Positions 1 to 12,140 of a stretch of 64,000 nt of DNA are shown here, piece after piece. Each line of letters opens with the position of its first letter. Position 1 is the first letter of the stretch. The translations under genes and the position numbers were made by a program. The DNA is taken from NCBI GenBank assembly GCA_013400975.1, contig WBMZ01012686.1, forward strand, positions 29,591-93,590, given 5' to 3'. The notes under the pieces were generated by a model. It was not told the DNA's origin, did not search any database, and saw only the letters and a list, made by a program, of their open reading frames with translations. The stretch comes from Atrichornis clamosus (Eukaryota; Chordata; Aves; Passeriformes; Menuridae).

Positions 1-3000
1 ACAAGGCAGACAATCAAGTTGGAAGAACTCAGTCTAAACTATTCAAGTCTGACAAAGTTATAGGCAACAACGAAGGCAGTCCTACAGCAGGACAGAGATG
101 AGTAACCTTTGTCACAGGAGCTGCACGAGATCCCACCTCTGACGCACTCAGAGTTATAATAGCTGATGATGCTGCTCCATTCAGGTGCATCTGATCACGA
201 TTCAGATATGTCACCAGGAAAAAAGCTTCAACTCAGTCATCCCACTGAGCCTTCCCACATCCCTTCCTACTCGAACAGCTCTTTCCATCCAACCACTGAC
301 TGCACAGAAAAACACTGTTCCCTCGCCTCCAGTACTTGCAAGCAGTGTATGTGAGCTTCGGCTTCTTGGATAGAAGCAGCTGATGCTAAAATGGGATTGC
401 TCTCTGAACTAATGTATTCAAAATTAATAAAAGAAATAAAGCAACACACTCCTCTGGCATGTTCCCATGCATATTTTCCATAAAAGTTAATTTTTCCACA
501 AGAACAAGTTGTGAGTTTGTGGGGGTTTTGCACTGAATCTTGATACGGAGCTTAGAATTCTTGGCACTGCTTAGGACGTTAAAATGACATCAGCTTCACT
601 TTCTATATTGGAATTTTATAGTTCCTGCCTGACCACATTTCTTTGTTTTGCACATATTCTCACTCCTCTGAGCTGCCTCTCTGCCACGGTGTGCTTGGAG
701 TATTGGGAAAAGTGGTGTGTTTGTATTCCTTATAGACCTGCTTGTCCCTCCCTGTGCCAGGCACCACGTGATAAAGATGCATTTCTCCCTCCAGGACAAA
801 GCAGCACTGTTGGCTCAAGGGACGAGGGCACCTTTTCCAGCCAAAAGGCTTCCCCACAGCGTGGCAGCTCTGTGCTGAAAGGGACCTGGTGTGCCAAGCA
901 GGGTCCTCCTCTTTCCTCTGGCCAAGCAGAGGAGTGGAGTGCCTGCTGCCATGTGGAGTGACATGGCTGTGGGACAGCAGGGACTGGGGAGACCAGTGAC
1001 TGCACACAGGACAATGTGAAACCATCCTGTCTTGCTCAGGGAAGGGAAGTAGGAGTGGAAAGCAGGGGAAGGGAAAAGGGAGCATCTCTGGGTGGGAGAT
1101 GAGGCTTTCTCCAGCACTGGAAAGGTAGCACCTGGAGCAGTGTTTGTTCAGTGCTACCTTGATGGAGGGAGAGTGTAAGTAGCACCTCCAGCACACCAAC
1201 ACTGTCCCATGCCGTGGGGCAGGGAGGGGTAACATTTTTTTAAATTAAGCAAAAATCTGAGTAACGGGATTTCCCTATTCCCCAGCTGTGCAACCCACTG
1301 TGTTTGAACACCATGGAGCAGGAGGAGTGATGTGGTACTTGGGATGCCTGTGAATCACAGCACAGGGCTGGGAGAGTTAACAGACTCTGGCACTGGGAGT
1401 ACAGTTCCACAGGCATTAGAACAGACATCACGCTTGTTTCCTGGATTTCAAATAAAATAAGGATTCAAGGAAAGATGATGCTTTTCTACATCCCCTGTGA
1501 CTTGGAAAGCAATAAGAGCAAATAAAGGCAGTTAATTATCTGGCACACTGCATCCAAACATTCCTGAAAGCACGGTTCCGCCGTTACTGTAAGAGTCATG
1601 CTGGAGCAGCATTAGCATATACTCAGTAAACAGACTCAGTGCCATCCTCCAGCACAGCCTCAGCCTCCCAAATGGGATTAGAGCAGCTGGACAAACCCAG
1701 GAGGGACTATACCTGACAGTGAACAAAATGCCAGTTTTGTGTTAGTCGGGCTTGATCGCAGTAGTACCTGGGTTTCCTGTTTCCTACATGCTCAGCCTCT
1801 CTAACATGTGATGGAGAATCACTGCTCCTTGCTTCTCTGTGCAAGATTTATCATTTCATCGTTTCACTGTCATGTGGAAATAGCCAGAAGACCAGACTAA
1901 CAGCTAAAGATTGTGAAGCCATTTGCCAAACACTTCTTGCTCTATAACAGCAACATTTTTACAATTGCATTTGCAACAGCATTTTTGCAATCATATTTAT
2001 AAGCTCCTTTACAAGCACATGCAACCATATACAGAATGCAGAAAATCTTTACCTTGCTTGCCCAGAGGAGAGAGCCTGGTTTCCTCTCATGGATCAAAAG
2101 TAGGATGAAAAACAAACCCGAGAAAGACCCTTGAACAGACTCATCTGCTGAGAGTTGTTTAAATCCTGAGCCTGCTCCTGCTAGCAGCTCTAAGTTTGTG
2201 CTCTGAATAGAGGCTGTGTTATTTTAACCACAGGATTTCTAGTCATGGGGGAGGAGAGATGGATTAGGTACGTTTGCAATCTAATGCTTCACTTTTACCT
2301 CAACAGAAATGAACTACTTTTAGCCTCATGTAAATAAGTACAGCTAAGATATAGATTTCAAGAGCCCACTAACCAATTATGCTTAAACTAACATGCTAAA
2401 TAACTGTGGAAAATTCCAGAGGAATAAGATAACATACTTTTGTGTTCTTGCCTAAATAAAAGGCATGTGTGGAATTTTATGCTAGATACTGTGACAAGTG
2501 AGGGGTAACAGAAGAACTCCACAAACTAACCTATGCAAGGTGCTGTACCTCATAAAACAATATTCCTAACACCTGTTAGCATGGATTTCAGCAGGAATCC
2601 CAGAAATTCGGGGTTTCATGGCTTGTAAAAAGTACAGATATGAGGGATTTGAATCTAATATTTCAAAAGAGCAAGTAAAGCCCTCTAAGTTAATAATGCA
2701 CGATTTTAAGAAGTCATGGGGTCTGTAGTTCTGCAGGAGCACAGACAGCCCAGTGAAACAGTGCTACCTCCAACAGGGATGTAAACTGGATACCCTCCCT
2801 GCAGCTCATGGGTTGCGACAGAGAGCATTAAAGGCAGGCAAAATATTGTGTCTAGGACACTTGTTTGTGGTTTGTTGTTTAACCCAGCTCAAACTCTGCC
2901 TTCCTTTCCTGGTTCCTGGCACTTTGGTGTCACAGCTGAGGTGGTTGCAAAGCATGGCTACAGCCCAGGCTTCCATGGCCACTGCCCAGGCTTCCGTGGT

Positions 3001-3270
3001 CACCTCACAACTGATGGAAAAGAGACCTCCTCACTTTCTGAGATATATGATTTGTAAATAAAACACATTCTTAAACTTTGGCCTGAATGAGAAAAACAAT
3101 TTGAATGCAAAGTACTGGAGGCTAGTGAACAAATTCCAATTTGTCTTTGACAGCAGAGGCTTCAGGGACACAAGTTTAATTCCATTTTGGATAAAACCTG
3201 GATCTATAAATAACATTATCTTACACTTACATAACCCTCTTCATCCCAAAGCGCTCCCGAGTGCTTTGCA
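1..3270. other. Intergenic, no gene seen
   Basis: Short open frames on both strands show no recognisable domain, no consistent splice sites and no shared frame. Apart from the 21-bp duplication near 2.95 kb I see only unique sequence. Confidence 0.6.
2954..2995 (+). repeat. 21-bp tandem duplication
   Basis: Two adjacent 21-base units (ATGGCTACAGCCCAGGCTTC and ATGGCCACTGCCCAGGCTTC, each followed by C) differ at two positions. A decayed third unit (GTGGTCACC) follows. In frame it gives a repeated MATAQAS peptide, but nothing else supports coding. Confidence 0.85.
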
Positions 3271-3279
3271 GATGTAATC

Positions 3280-3530
3280 ATCCCTTCTGAAAAACGCGGG
3301 CAGACCTCCCGCCCCGCCCGGGGGGCTGGGGAGGATCCAGGCCGGCGCCGTGCAGGAGCAGGGCAGCAGAGCACCCAGCAGCGGCCTGCCTGGCTGCTGT
3401 CCCTCGCCTGGGCATCACAGCCAGCGCCCCGCTCCTGGGTGCTGGCCAGGAGCGTGGGGAGTCAGCTCGTTGGGCCACGCCGGCCCGGCTGAGAGCGCTG
3501 GCTCTGGCGTGCAGGCCTGGTGGCCTTGCC
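3280..3530. promoter_or_regulatory. CpG-rich island, no gene assigned
   Basis: More than 20 CpG dinucleotides in about 240 bases (for example CCCGCCCCGCCCGGGGGGCT near 3309 and CCGGCGCCGTG near 3342), including a GC-box-like CCCCGCCC. Surrounding DNA has few CpG. Open frames here on both strands are products of GC richness and show no family. It could be a distal promoter, an enhancer, or a CpG-rich relic. Confidence 0.4.
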
Positions 3531-3709
3531 AACCAGCAGTGGTTCAGGGCCTGTCACCGGTTCAGCCTGCAGGCTCACCGGGTGGGACATCGCCAGAGAT
3601 GCCAGCCTGCTTCCCACAGCTTAGACTGAGCTCTCCGAGCCTCTCCCAAAGCTTGGCTCAGTCTGGCTCCCCTGAGCTTCAGTTTTTGTGCGGTAGGCGA
3701 TTGGTAACC

Positions 3710-4197
3710 TGTTGTGGTTTAGCCCCGGCCCACAGCTAAGTACCAAGCAGCTGTTCACTCCCTCCCTGCAGCCTCCCCAGTGGGATGGGGAGAAGAACCA
3801 GAAAAAAGCAAAACCTGTGGGTTGAGATAAGACCAGTCTAATAACTGAAATAAAATTTTTAAAAATTATAATAACAGGAAAAATGCAGAATACAATTGCT
3901 CTCCACCCGCTGGCAATTGACCCCTCCCAGCCAACTCTCTGCAATTTATATACTGAGTGTGGCATTCTCTGGTATGGAACATCCCTTCGGCCTGTTCTGG
4001 TCAGCTGTCCCAGCTGTGATTCCTTACAGCTTCTTGTGCATGAGAAACTGAGACGTCCTTGACTTAGTGCAAGCACTGCTCAGCAACAATTCTAACATCA
4101 GTGTGTTATCAACATTATTCTCATATTAAATCCAAAACATGGCACTGTACCTGCTAGTAGAAAGAAAATTAACTCTATCCCAGCTGGAACCAGGACA
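3710..4197 (+). mobile_element. Solo LTR of an avian endogenous retrovirus
   Basis: A 488-base unit starting TGTTGTGGTTTAGCCCCGGC and ending in ACCAGGACA, with TG...CA termini. It contains landmarks of a widespread avian ERV LTR family: GTGGGTTGAGATAAGACCAG near 3818, a TATA-like AATTTATATACTGAG at about 3943, TATGGAACATCCCTTCGGCC near 3972, AGCTGTCCCAGCTGTGAT near 4003 and AACTCTATCCCAGCTGGAAC near the end. No internal gag/pol/env sequence flanks it, so it is a solo LTR left by recombination. The flanking five bases (taacc and gatcc) do not form a clear target duplication. The family name is from recognition, not a search. Confidence 0.8.
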
Positions 4198-7100
4198 GAT
4201 CCCAGGCATCTGTGGCACAGGCAGAGATGAGCACCTCAGCTAGATGCAAAATGTCCCCAAATTTCCCGTCAATGTACCTCTGGCTCATGAACCAACTTCT
4301 CCTTCCACCAGTCGAGCAGCTTGCTCCACCAAGGCTTTCCTTGGTTGTAATTGTTATAACATCAATTCCACTGATATTTTCCAGCTACAGGCTCTACCTC
4401 ACCCTTGCATGGGGGACTCCACAAGGAAAGCAGCCATGAGAAATTCTCCCAGGGCAGGGACAGATGTTGCTACAGTCCTCCTGGGGGAAGATCCACCTGG
4501 AAGAGCCCAGGTCTCTCAGTTTGCAGATACTGGTATGTCAGGAACCAGACTTGTGCACCAACTCTAACACTACAATTTGCTAGAAAGGATTTCTCTTGTG
4601 CTCCCTGTTGCACCTAGAGGGGTGATTTTGCTTGCACAAAGGAAGCTTCTGTGCTGCAGATGGGTATATTTTTCATTTTTGCTTAGCTGGTTCAATAGGA
4701 AACAGCAGGAGGAAGAGAGGCCAGCAGACATTGCTCTGCAGGTTGACCTGAAAAGAGTCCATTTTTCCAGAGAAACTAAAAACAAAAAAGTGGGAGGGGG
4801 GAAAGCAAAAATAATTTTGAAATAAGTGAAAGCTTTTGATCCTAACGCATGGTTTGGTTTTTCTAGCTTATCTCTTAAGTCAGACTGTGCTCAAATTACA
4901 AAGAAACAGCCCTTTAAAAACAAACATAAAGGAAATTTAGAGTTTCATTTCTAAAATGTCAAGGCAAGACATTTTATCATTCCACATTGCTCCTGTTTCT
5001 TTGAGATGTGGAGAAAAGTACTAACAGAGGGATTGGTTTAGTGTTCATTCCCTTTGTCATCCTAGAGAAGTCAACAAGTTGAACACAAGTTCACCACCAG
5101 TTCCTTCAAGTTCATATTATTTTACAAAAAATAATTTTGATCTGAAACCTTTGCCAGAGCTGGGCTCTGACACAGCATCCAGCATCTGGAAGTTGAACAC
5201 CTGCCTCTTGATGAAGTTTGTTATTTTCCCCTTGTGTCTTGAGGCAGCTCAGACCTGCTCCCTGCCTGATGTATCCAGCTGCAGAACAGACCACGGACAT
5301 TCTGCCTCCAAAACAAAGGCAGCTCCACAGTTCCCTTTCTCTCTTCATCCAACCCTAACATTATGGTTCTGAGCTGAAATGGCTGTTTTCCAAGTGTAAA
5401 CAGCCACAAATTATTCCTGGTCTGTGAGAAGAGCGTTCCCTTTCAGCACTCTCTGTGCAATGCTGGATATTTCTGCACTGTAATCACACTGGCTGAGGTC
5501 TGGAAGCTGCTGTGCTCACCTGCCTCCCATTAAAGCCTGCAGAATAAAACACAGCCCTTGCTAGAACTATTAAGGGATTCAATTTTGCACTTCAGTCAGC
5601 GTTTGTATGAATTGAGCAACAAATGAAAGGAAATGTGAAGCACAATGAACTGTACAATGAAGTACAATTTTGCAGCATCAAGAACTCCTACACTGGCCAC
5701 TCCTTCTGAGATAATGGGATGAAGAATTCATAATAGACATTGTCCATGGGAAATTACATGTTAAAGGAACTTGAATAGCTGCTCATCTATTTTTCATGTT
5801 TTCTCCCTTTTTAAATAAAGTAAACTGAAAACTAGAGGTAAAAAGTTTCTATTTCATTTGAATTGGAGGACTATTACTAGAAGTGATATTTCAAATCCAT
5901 ACCATTAAAAGATCTTCTATTAGGATTCACACAAAACTTCATGATTGATCTAGAAAACATAAACTTTTGGGGAAAAGAGCCCATTGGTAATGGTAACAGA
6001 CCACATTTTCACACTTCTGCTCTACAGTTTTGACATCTGGTACTTACTTTTGTTGTAAAATAAATCAAATGTTTTTTTTAGTCAAAGTACTCCAGGAACT
6101 GAGGCCCTGAACCAGCCCCTCACAATATCAAGGACCATAAGACACAAAATTGTGATAGCTGTCAAAACTAAAAAAACCCAAAAAATAGGAAAAAAAAAGT
6201 GAATTTGAGCTCACGCATCTGAATTACTTTCTTCCTAGATTGCAGTGCTTGCTTCTGTTCTGTTTATTTCTTAAATTACACCAATCATAGCTATCAGTGA
6301 ACATAAAATACCAAATGACATGACAAGCTAAAATCAAATTAATTTACAGTTAATTGCAGCTTAATCCAGGGAATGTCGTCAAAGAGGTTCCCCTTAAGTG
6401 AAGTGTGTGCATCTCTGTCACAAGCCCATGGGAAAAGGGTGGATGCCCAGTACGGGGGATCCAGGCCCTGTTGGCTGCCCCTGGAGGGGCTCTGGCAGCC
6501 ATTGACACTACATGGGCATTGCTTCCCCTTTTCAAACCCAGCAGGTCTTACCCCTACCATGAAGAAGTTGTACCCAACCCATCGAGGAGGATCTCCCAGT
6601 TAATGGCAGTCGGACTCTGGCTCTCATTCAGGACTACGTGGGAGACATCCGGATGCAGGCAGCCCCACGAACCCACGGTGGCAGATCCAGGGTATGTGGA
6701 AGTGGGGGTATCCCCAGCTGAGGAAGTGCAGGGACATGCTGGTGTGGGCTGAGCCCCACAGCCAGGCCCTGCAGGCTTTGCTACGCCTCTGGCATGGTGA
6801 ACAACTTCAAATCAATCTCCTTCTGGAATGAACGCTTGTGGGGTAAGGTTTAGTGGAGTAAGGCTTGTGGGGTAAGGTTTAGTCTCACAGCTTACCCCTG
6901 TTTCAACAACCAACTCCATTTCACAAGGTGGAAACCTCTGAAGCTGTGCTGCGTGTAAGCACGTGAGTTCTGGACAAAACCTAAAGTAGAGCATAAACTA
7001 CCTGCAGTGGTGCAGGCTCTGCTCACCCTGCAGTGCTGGATTGCAGGGAACTGCAGGACTCTGCAGAGGAACAAAGGAATAAATGACTCCAGGACGGACC

Positions 7101-8300
7101 CGCCACTGGCCATGGACGAACCCACCAGTGACAGCGGGTAGCACTTCTGGGGTAACATTATTTAACAAGGGGAAAAACTGCTTGGAAAACAGCAGAGGAG
7201 AGAGGAGTGAGAGTTTGTGTGAGAGGAACAACTCTGCAGACACCAAGGGCAGTGAAGAAGGAGGAGGAGAACATGCTGCAGGCACTGGAGCAGCTTCTCC
7301 TGCAGACCATGGTGAGGCAGCTGTGCCCCTGCAGCCCATGGAGAACTCCACACTGGGGTCCAGCTGCAAGATGTCAGGATGGAGTCCCTGGTTTAGCAGG
7401 TGCATTCAGTAAGATGGAAGCAAATAACAGAGGTATCTGATAGAGATGCTGGGGCATGTTGCGGAGAAAATGGAGAAAATGCAGGCTGAGAGAAAAGGAA
7501 CATAGGATGTTGTATCAGGAACCTCAGAGGTCCTGAAAATAGAGGCTAATGAGGAAAACAGACTTAGCAGAGCTCTATCCTGAACTTAAGAAAATGTTGG
7601 TGTTCAGACAAATGTGTGATGGTTCTTCTTAAGTAATAACAGTGGTTTCTCTCTCTCTCAAATCCCTGATTGCAGGAGCCCAGGGGCCTCTGACAGGTCC
7701 CAGTACCATGAACTGCAAAACAAGCTATGTTAGTGAAAGGTGCCAGCACATCACCAATGTCTGGTGGTCATTTTAGTTTTTCACTCTATGCCATGAAAGC
7801 AAAATGCAAACTCAGCCACCTGGAAAGGAGCAGGTCTGGCCTGATGGCTGCTCCTCTGGGAAAAGGAGTAATTGCTGCTAATGAAAGTAAGGGTGGGTCT
7901 GACATGAATCAGAGTCCTGTGCTGTGGCCTCAGTGGCTCCTTGGCTATTTTCATTCGAAATCTTGATGATTTCAGCAAGGCAAGATGCATTCATGCGGCT
8001 GGGAGGGGAAAAGTCTCTTTTTAGTGTATCCAGAACTGCAGCCTTCATCCCTAAAAAATCCTCTTAGTGTGCCTGAACACTAAGATGGGGTAAGATGCTT
8101 CACTGACCAGCTCACAGGCATTCTCCAAGCCTTCATCTCTCCCAGCAGCCTCAAGGAATTTGTTCAAAAATTATGAAGAGTGCATGGAAGATCTAAAAGT
8201 GTACCACGCCCTGAAGCCCTTTGCACAATCCAGGGTGTGTAGAATGATGTCTCCACCTCATCACAGTCATATCAGCCCTGATGGCATTTCTTCATAGAGA
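4198..8300. other. Intergenic, no gene seen
   Basis: Unique sequence between the LTR and the first CR1. A moderately GC-rich part (about 6.4-7.4 kb) carries overlapping open frames in several registers with no family similarity and one exact 21-bp duplication. Confidence 0.55.
6834..6883 (+). repeat. Exact 21-bp direct duplication, 29-bp period
   Basis: The 21 bases at 6834-6854 (starting GCTTGTGGGGTAAGG) recur without mismatch at 6863-6883, separated by GGAGTAAG. The spacer itself resembles the GGGTAAGG core, so this is a young tandem duplication. Confidence 0.9.
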
Positions 8301-8450
8301 GAATCATAGAACCACAGAATGGTTTGGCTTGGAAGGGACCTGAAAGGTCATCTAGTTCCAATCCCCCTAGTGTGGACAGTGACACCTTTCACTAGACCAG
8401 GTTGCTCAGAGCCCCATCCAACCTGGTCCCAGAGCTCCCCCAGGGAAACA
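8301..8450 (-). mobile_element. CR1 LINE 3' end fragment
   Basis: GAATCATAGAACCACAGAAT, GGTTTGGCTTGGAAGGGACC, then ...TCATCTAGTTCCAATCCCC, CTAGACCAGGTTGCTCAGAG and CCCCATCCAACCTGG. This is the classic reverse-complement avian CR1 3' end. Only the last 150 or so bases of the element survive. Confidence 0.9.
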
Positions 8451-11400
8451 TGCAAAAGACCCCTCAGGACCTGCAAGATCTACTTTGAGCTCTGGGGGCT
8501 TTCTGGTCTAAAGCAAGACAGCTAAGTCAAGGCTAAATCTTGTTCTTTCCAAACAAGAGGCCTGAATAACGTACTTGTCTCAGAGATGAGGATTTGATTC
8601 CCAGATGCAGACTCCCTGCATCACTTTTGGCAAATCACTTTTGATGGATTTTCATACACTTGGCACTAAGGCCAAGTCATTACAGTAACTGTATGAGGCA
8701 AGATCCCCAGAAGAGCTTATTTCCCCTTGTCCAGAGTTCCTTGGATAGATTAGCCCATTATTTTACTTACTAATGGAAGCTCAGCTCTTCTGAAAACCTG
8801 CCTGCACTTGGCAGTCCCAAGTTCTCAGGAAATTTTATCCCCACACCTCTGTGTCTCCATTCCCATCTGTATTCTGAAAGAAAACATCTTTTCTTGGAGC
8901 CCTTTGTCTGGCTTTTCTGTTCCACCCATAAAGGCAGGTGGTGGGAGCTCCCTCATGTGAGGTGTCCTGATCTGTCTTCCATGGCAGAGCACAACTTCTG
9001 GCACACCTCTGCCGGCTCCTGTTACACAAATACACATCGTTGGTAACAGGAATTGAACTTTAAAAAGTCAACTGCACAGAGGAAGGACACTGGGAAGGGA
9101 AATAAAACGTCATGTTAGATTCCTCTTTGATGCACTTTAATCAGTTTCCTCTTGTAAGATCCTGGGTTTTTGGGACCTCTTTCTGCTGTGTACCTTTGGA
9201 GGATTAGAAGGCACATTCTTGCAAAAGGCAGTGTAAATCCTCTTTAGGTTTTTAATAATGATGAATAAGGATGAGCATGCTTTCTCTAGGGTAAGCATCA
9301 GAAAGAGCAAAACACCAGAAGTTCCCAGGGAGTATAGAGAGACTGCACTTAATGTCAGAGCAAATTGAACTTTCCTCAATTTTATGGCCATAGCAATTCT
9401 TGATATTTTTTTTCTGAAACTCATGTTTAGCATAGGATTTCCAAGGTGCTGGAACTCCTCCTTTGAGCTACGGAAACTTACTCACAACTAAAGGTGCAAA
9501 GGTAACTATGTTCAAATTATGCACCGCCCCTTCCTGTTCACATTCCAGAAAGCCAAGCCTCACACTGTGGATGTGCACTGATTGGCAGGGCACAAGTGTT
9601 TAGAGGTGATGGAGAAAGACAAGGATAGCTTTGGCAAAGTTCTGATAATCAGACTCAGATTTGCACTCAGGACAAAAAGCTCACGGGAACCATTCCCAAC
9701 AAAAGTTACAAGAAAACATGGTAAAATTAAGGAGAATAATGCAGTGGCTGGCAGATGAGCTCCCAGCTCCAGCCTTCACAGACAAACTTGCAGGCCTGAG
9801 AGGGCGGTTCTTTTGAAATCCTGAATGCATTGTAGAAATCTGTAAGTGCCAGTGGTTTCTTCTAAAGCCAGGGCTTTCGCACTTTATGGGCCAAATCCTG
9901 CTCTGAGACTGTGCTGTGGATGTGCTGCCAGGGAGCTCACCATGAAGAGCTGCTGATGGAATCAGGGTCAGCCCTGTCTCATGGTCTGCACTCTTTGGAC
10001 CTGCCTGCAGCTAGTTAGAAAACTCACAGAAGGCCACAAGTCTTAATCTGGGTGCTGCTCAGTTCAGTATGAAGAAAGCATCCCAAAAAGATTAACAATG
10101 GCATCTGCGTTCCATGTCTTGACACTTCATGGAGCCACACTCCGGTGCCTGTCCCCTCACTGCCATTGCAATGCCAGTTTTCAGTGCCAAAGGGCCATTC
10201 CAGACATACTCAGGGAGGAGTCCTGGACAGGGACAGCAATGCAGTGAATTTTCCCATCAAATAAACGTGTCTATGAAGACAGGAGTGGGAACATTTACCT
10301 GAGCAAAATCAGGGTGCAAATTTCTTAGTTTCATGTGTTACCCCTTTGTATGGATGCTCCTGAGTTTGAAGCTGGGTTTGTTAAACTTTATGTAGCAAAC
10401 CAGGTGGGTTTCAATCCTTACCATCCCGTTTGCAATGCGTTTCAGTTTTCTACAAAAAAGCCTTGTCAGACTGTTCTGGGCTGTATACAGGGAGTAGCCT
10501 GGATACAGAGTCTTTTGCTTTTAGCAAATCTCTTCAAATCTATTTAAGACAGGAGCAGTTTGAAGCTCTTACCCTCTGAGAACTACTTGGCAGCTCAAAT
10601 GAAATGAATTAGGCCAGGCTCCAGAAGATGTGACATTGTCACAGCAGGGTCAGCAGCAGCCCTAGCCAGCATCCTCACCCCCGTTTGCAGATCGAGTGAA
10701 AAAACCCACTACTCCCTGTCCTCAGCCACAGGAGGAGATGAGTGAGATATCACAGGCACTCTCTTCTCAGAGCACCACTGGCTCTCTGGGCACAAAGCCA
10801 GGCTACTGTGCCCCACTGCTGCTTGGTGCCTCCTCTGCCCAGATGTGAGCAAGCCATGGCCCAAGGATGTCTGGGGAGAGGAAGGCAAGGTGATGCCAAA
10901 ATCCAGGCCCACACAGCATTTTCCATTATTGTTCAGATTTGTCTCCTTGGTCTCATTATAATTTTTCTTTTCCATTTTGTTTATGTCTTCCTTTGAAGGA
11001 GATGTGGTTGCATTTGTTTTGAATTCTCAGAAGCAAAGCAGTTAACCATTGATTATTCCAATGCATTGTATAATGGTATAATGCATGGTGTGCTGGTATT
11101 CCAAGTTTTTTTAAAGGATTCTTATTTGAGGCAGGGCAGAAAAACAAACTTCCACTGTGGGAAAACTCCAGATTTGAAAAAGCTTAGGAAAACTGCTGTG
11201 AAGAAACAGAGATGCCTGCCTGGTTTGCTTGCATGAGCCTAGCTTTCCTTGGAAGGCTGCTTGGAGGAATATGGGGAGGGAGCCCTTAGGCAAAACCAGT
11301 TCCTGTTTCAATCCCTCTAAGTGCATGAGCTGCTGTGGAGTTTTAGGGCCCTTTGGTGAGGAGGGGCTTGGTAGCGAGAACCCCCATGACAGAACTAACG

Positions 11401-12054
11401 GGTCTTAACTCCCCTGGCTGCTGCAATCTGTCAATATTGACACATTCCTGCAGAACATTCCCATTTTGGCCAACTGACATCTTCAAATGAAAACCAAAAT
11501 CCAGCTGGAAAATATCCAACCGGATCTAGACCTCACGATGTGCTGCACTGACACACTGTTTACGCACTGGAGGGTGGCTTAGCTTTCATAAATTAATCCA
11601 AGAGGAGCCTCAAAAATGAACCACGGCCAGCACTGGAATATTGAGACAACAAAACCGATGCCCTGAATGTGACTGTAGCAAGTCCGCATCAGCTGTGGTG
11701 GTGATGTGAACTCATCAATAGCTCAAAGTCCCATGGAAACCAAGATGCCTGAAAGCAAACCTGCTCCTTCTCCTCCCATTTAGACTCAACTGCGGAGCAA
11801 AATGGCAGAGAAGTAATTGCACGATTAGACACTCACTGTCCCTATCTACTTTTTACGTCCCCTTCAGGGCTCTTAAAGAAAGGAAACAGTGTTGCCTGCA
11901 TCAATCTGAAGGTAAAATCATTTCTGAATGTAGGAAACCAAAGATCAGAATTCTTTTTTTGCTTCATTTCCTAAACATTCACAGATATGAGATTAATCAT
12001 AACATTTCTTTAAAGTATGCCACCCAAACTTGAGTTTCAGACTTTTTGACTGAA

Positions 12055-12140
12055 ATACTTTCTTTGCTCCATTTTACAGCTAAAGGAACAGAAACATGGA
12101 AGGTTAAATTGCTGTCTTTAAAACACACTGTGGGTCATTG
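12055..12140 (-). repeat. MIR/L2-like ancient remnant, reverse orientation (tentative)
   Basis: CCATTTTACAGCTAAAGGAA, CAGAAACATGGAAGGTTAAA and TTGCTGTC resemble the reverse of the MIR/L2 tail (TTTTACAGATGAGGAAACTG, AGGTTAAGTGACTTGC). Confidence 0.3.

Noticed and set aside
660..1235. 191-codon open frame on the minus strand
   Set aside because: It overlaps other long frames on both strands in GC-richer DNA. The peptide is Pro/Ser/Leu/His-rich without a domain and lacks splice or promoter support.
11061..11086. Imperfect inverted repeat ATGCATTGTATA ... TATAATGCAT, considered as a small hairpin RNA
   Set aside because: Arms are too short and mismatched for a microRNA precursor, and such AT-rich repeats arise by chance.
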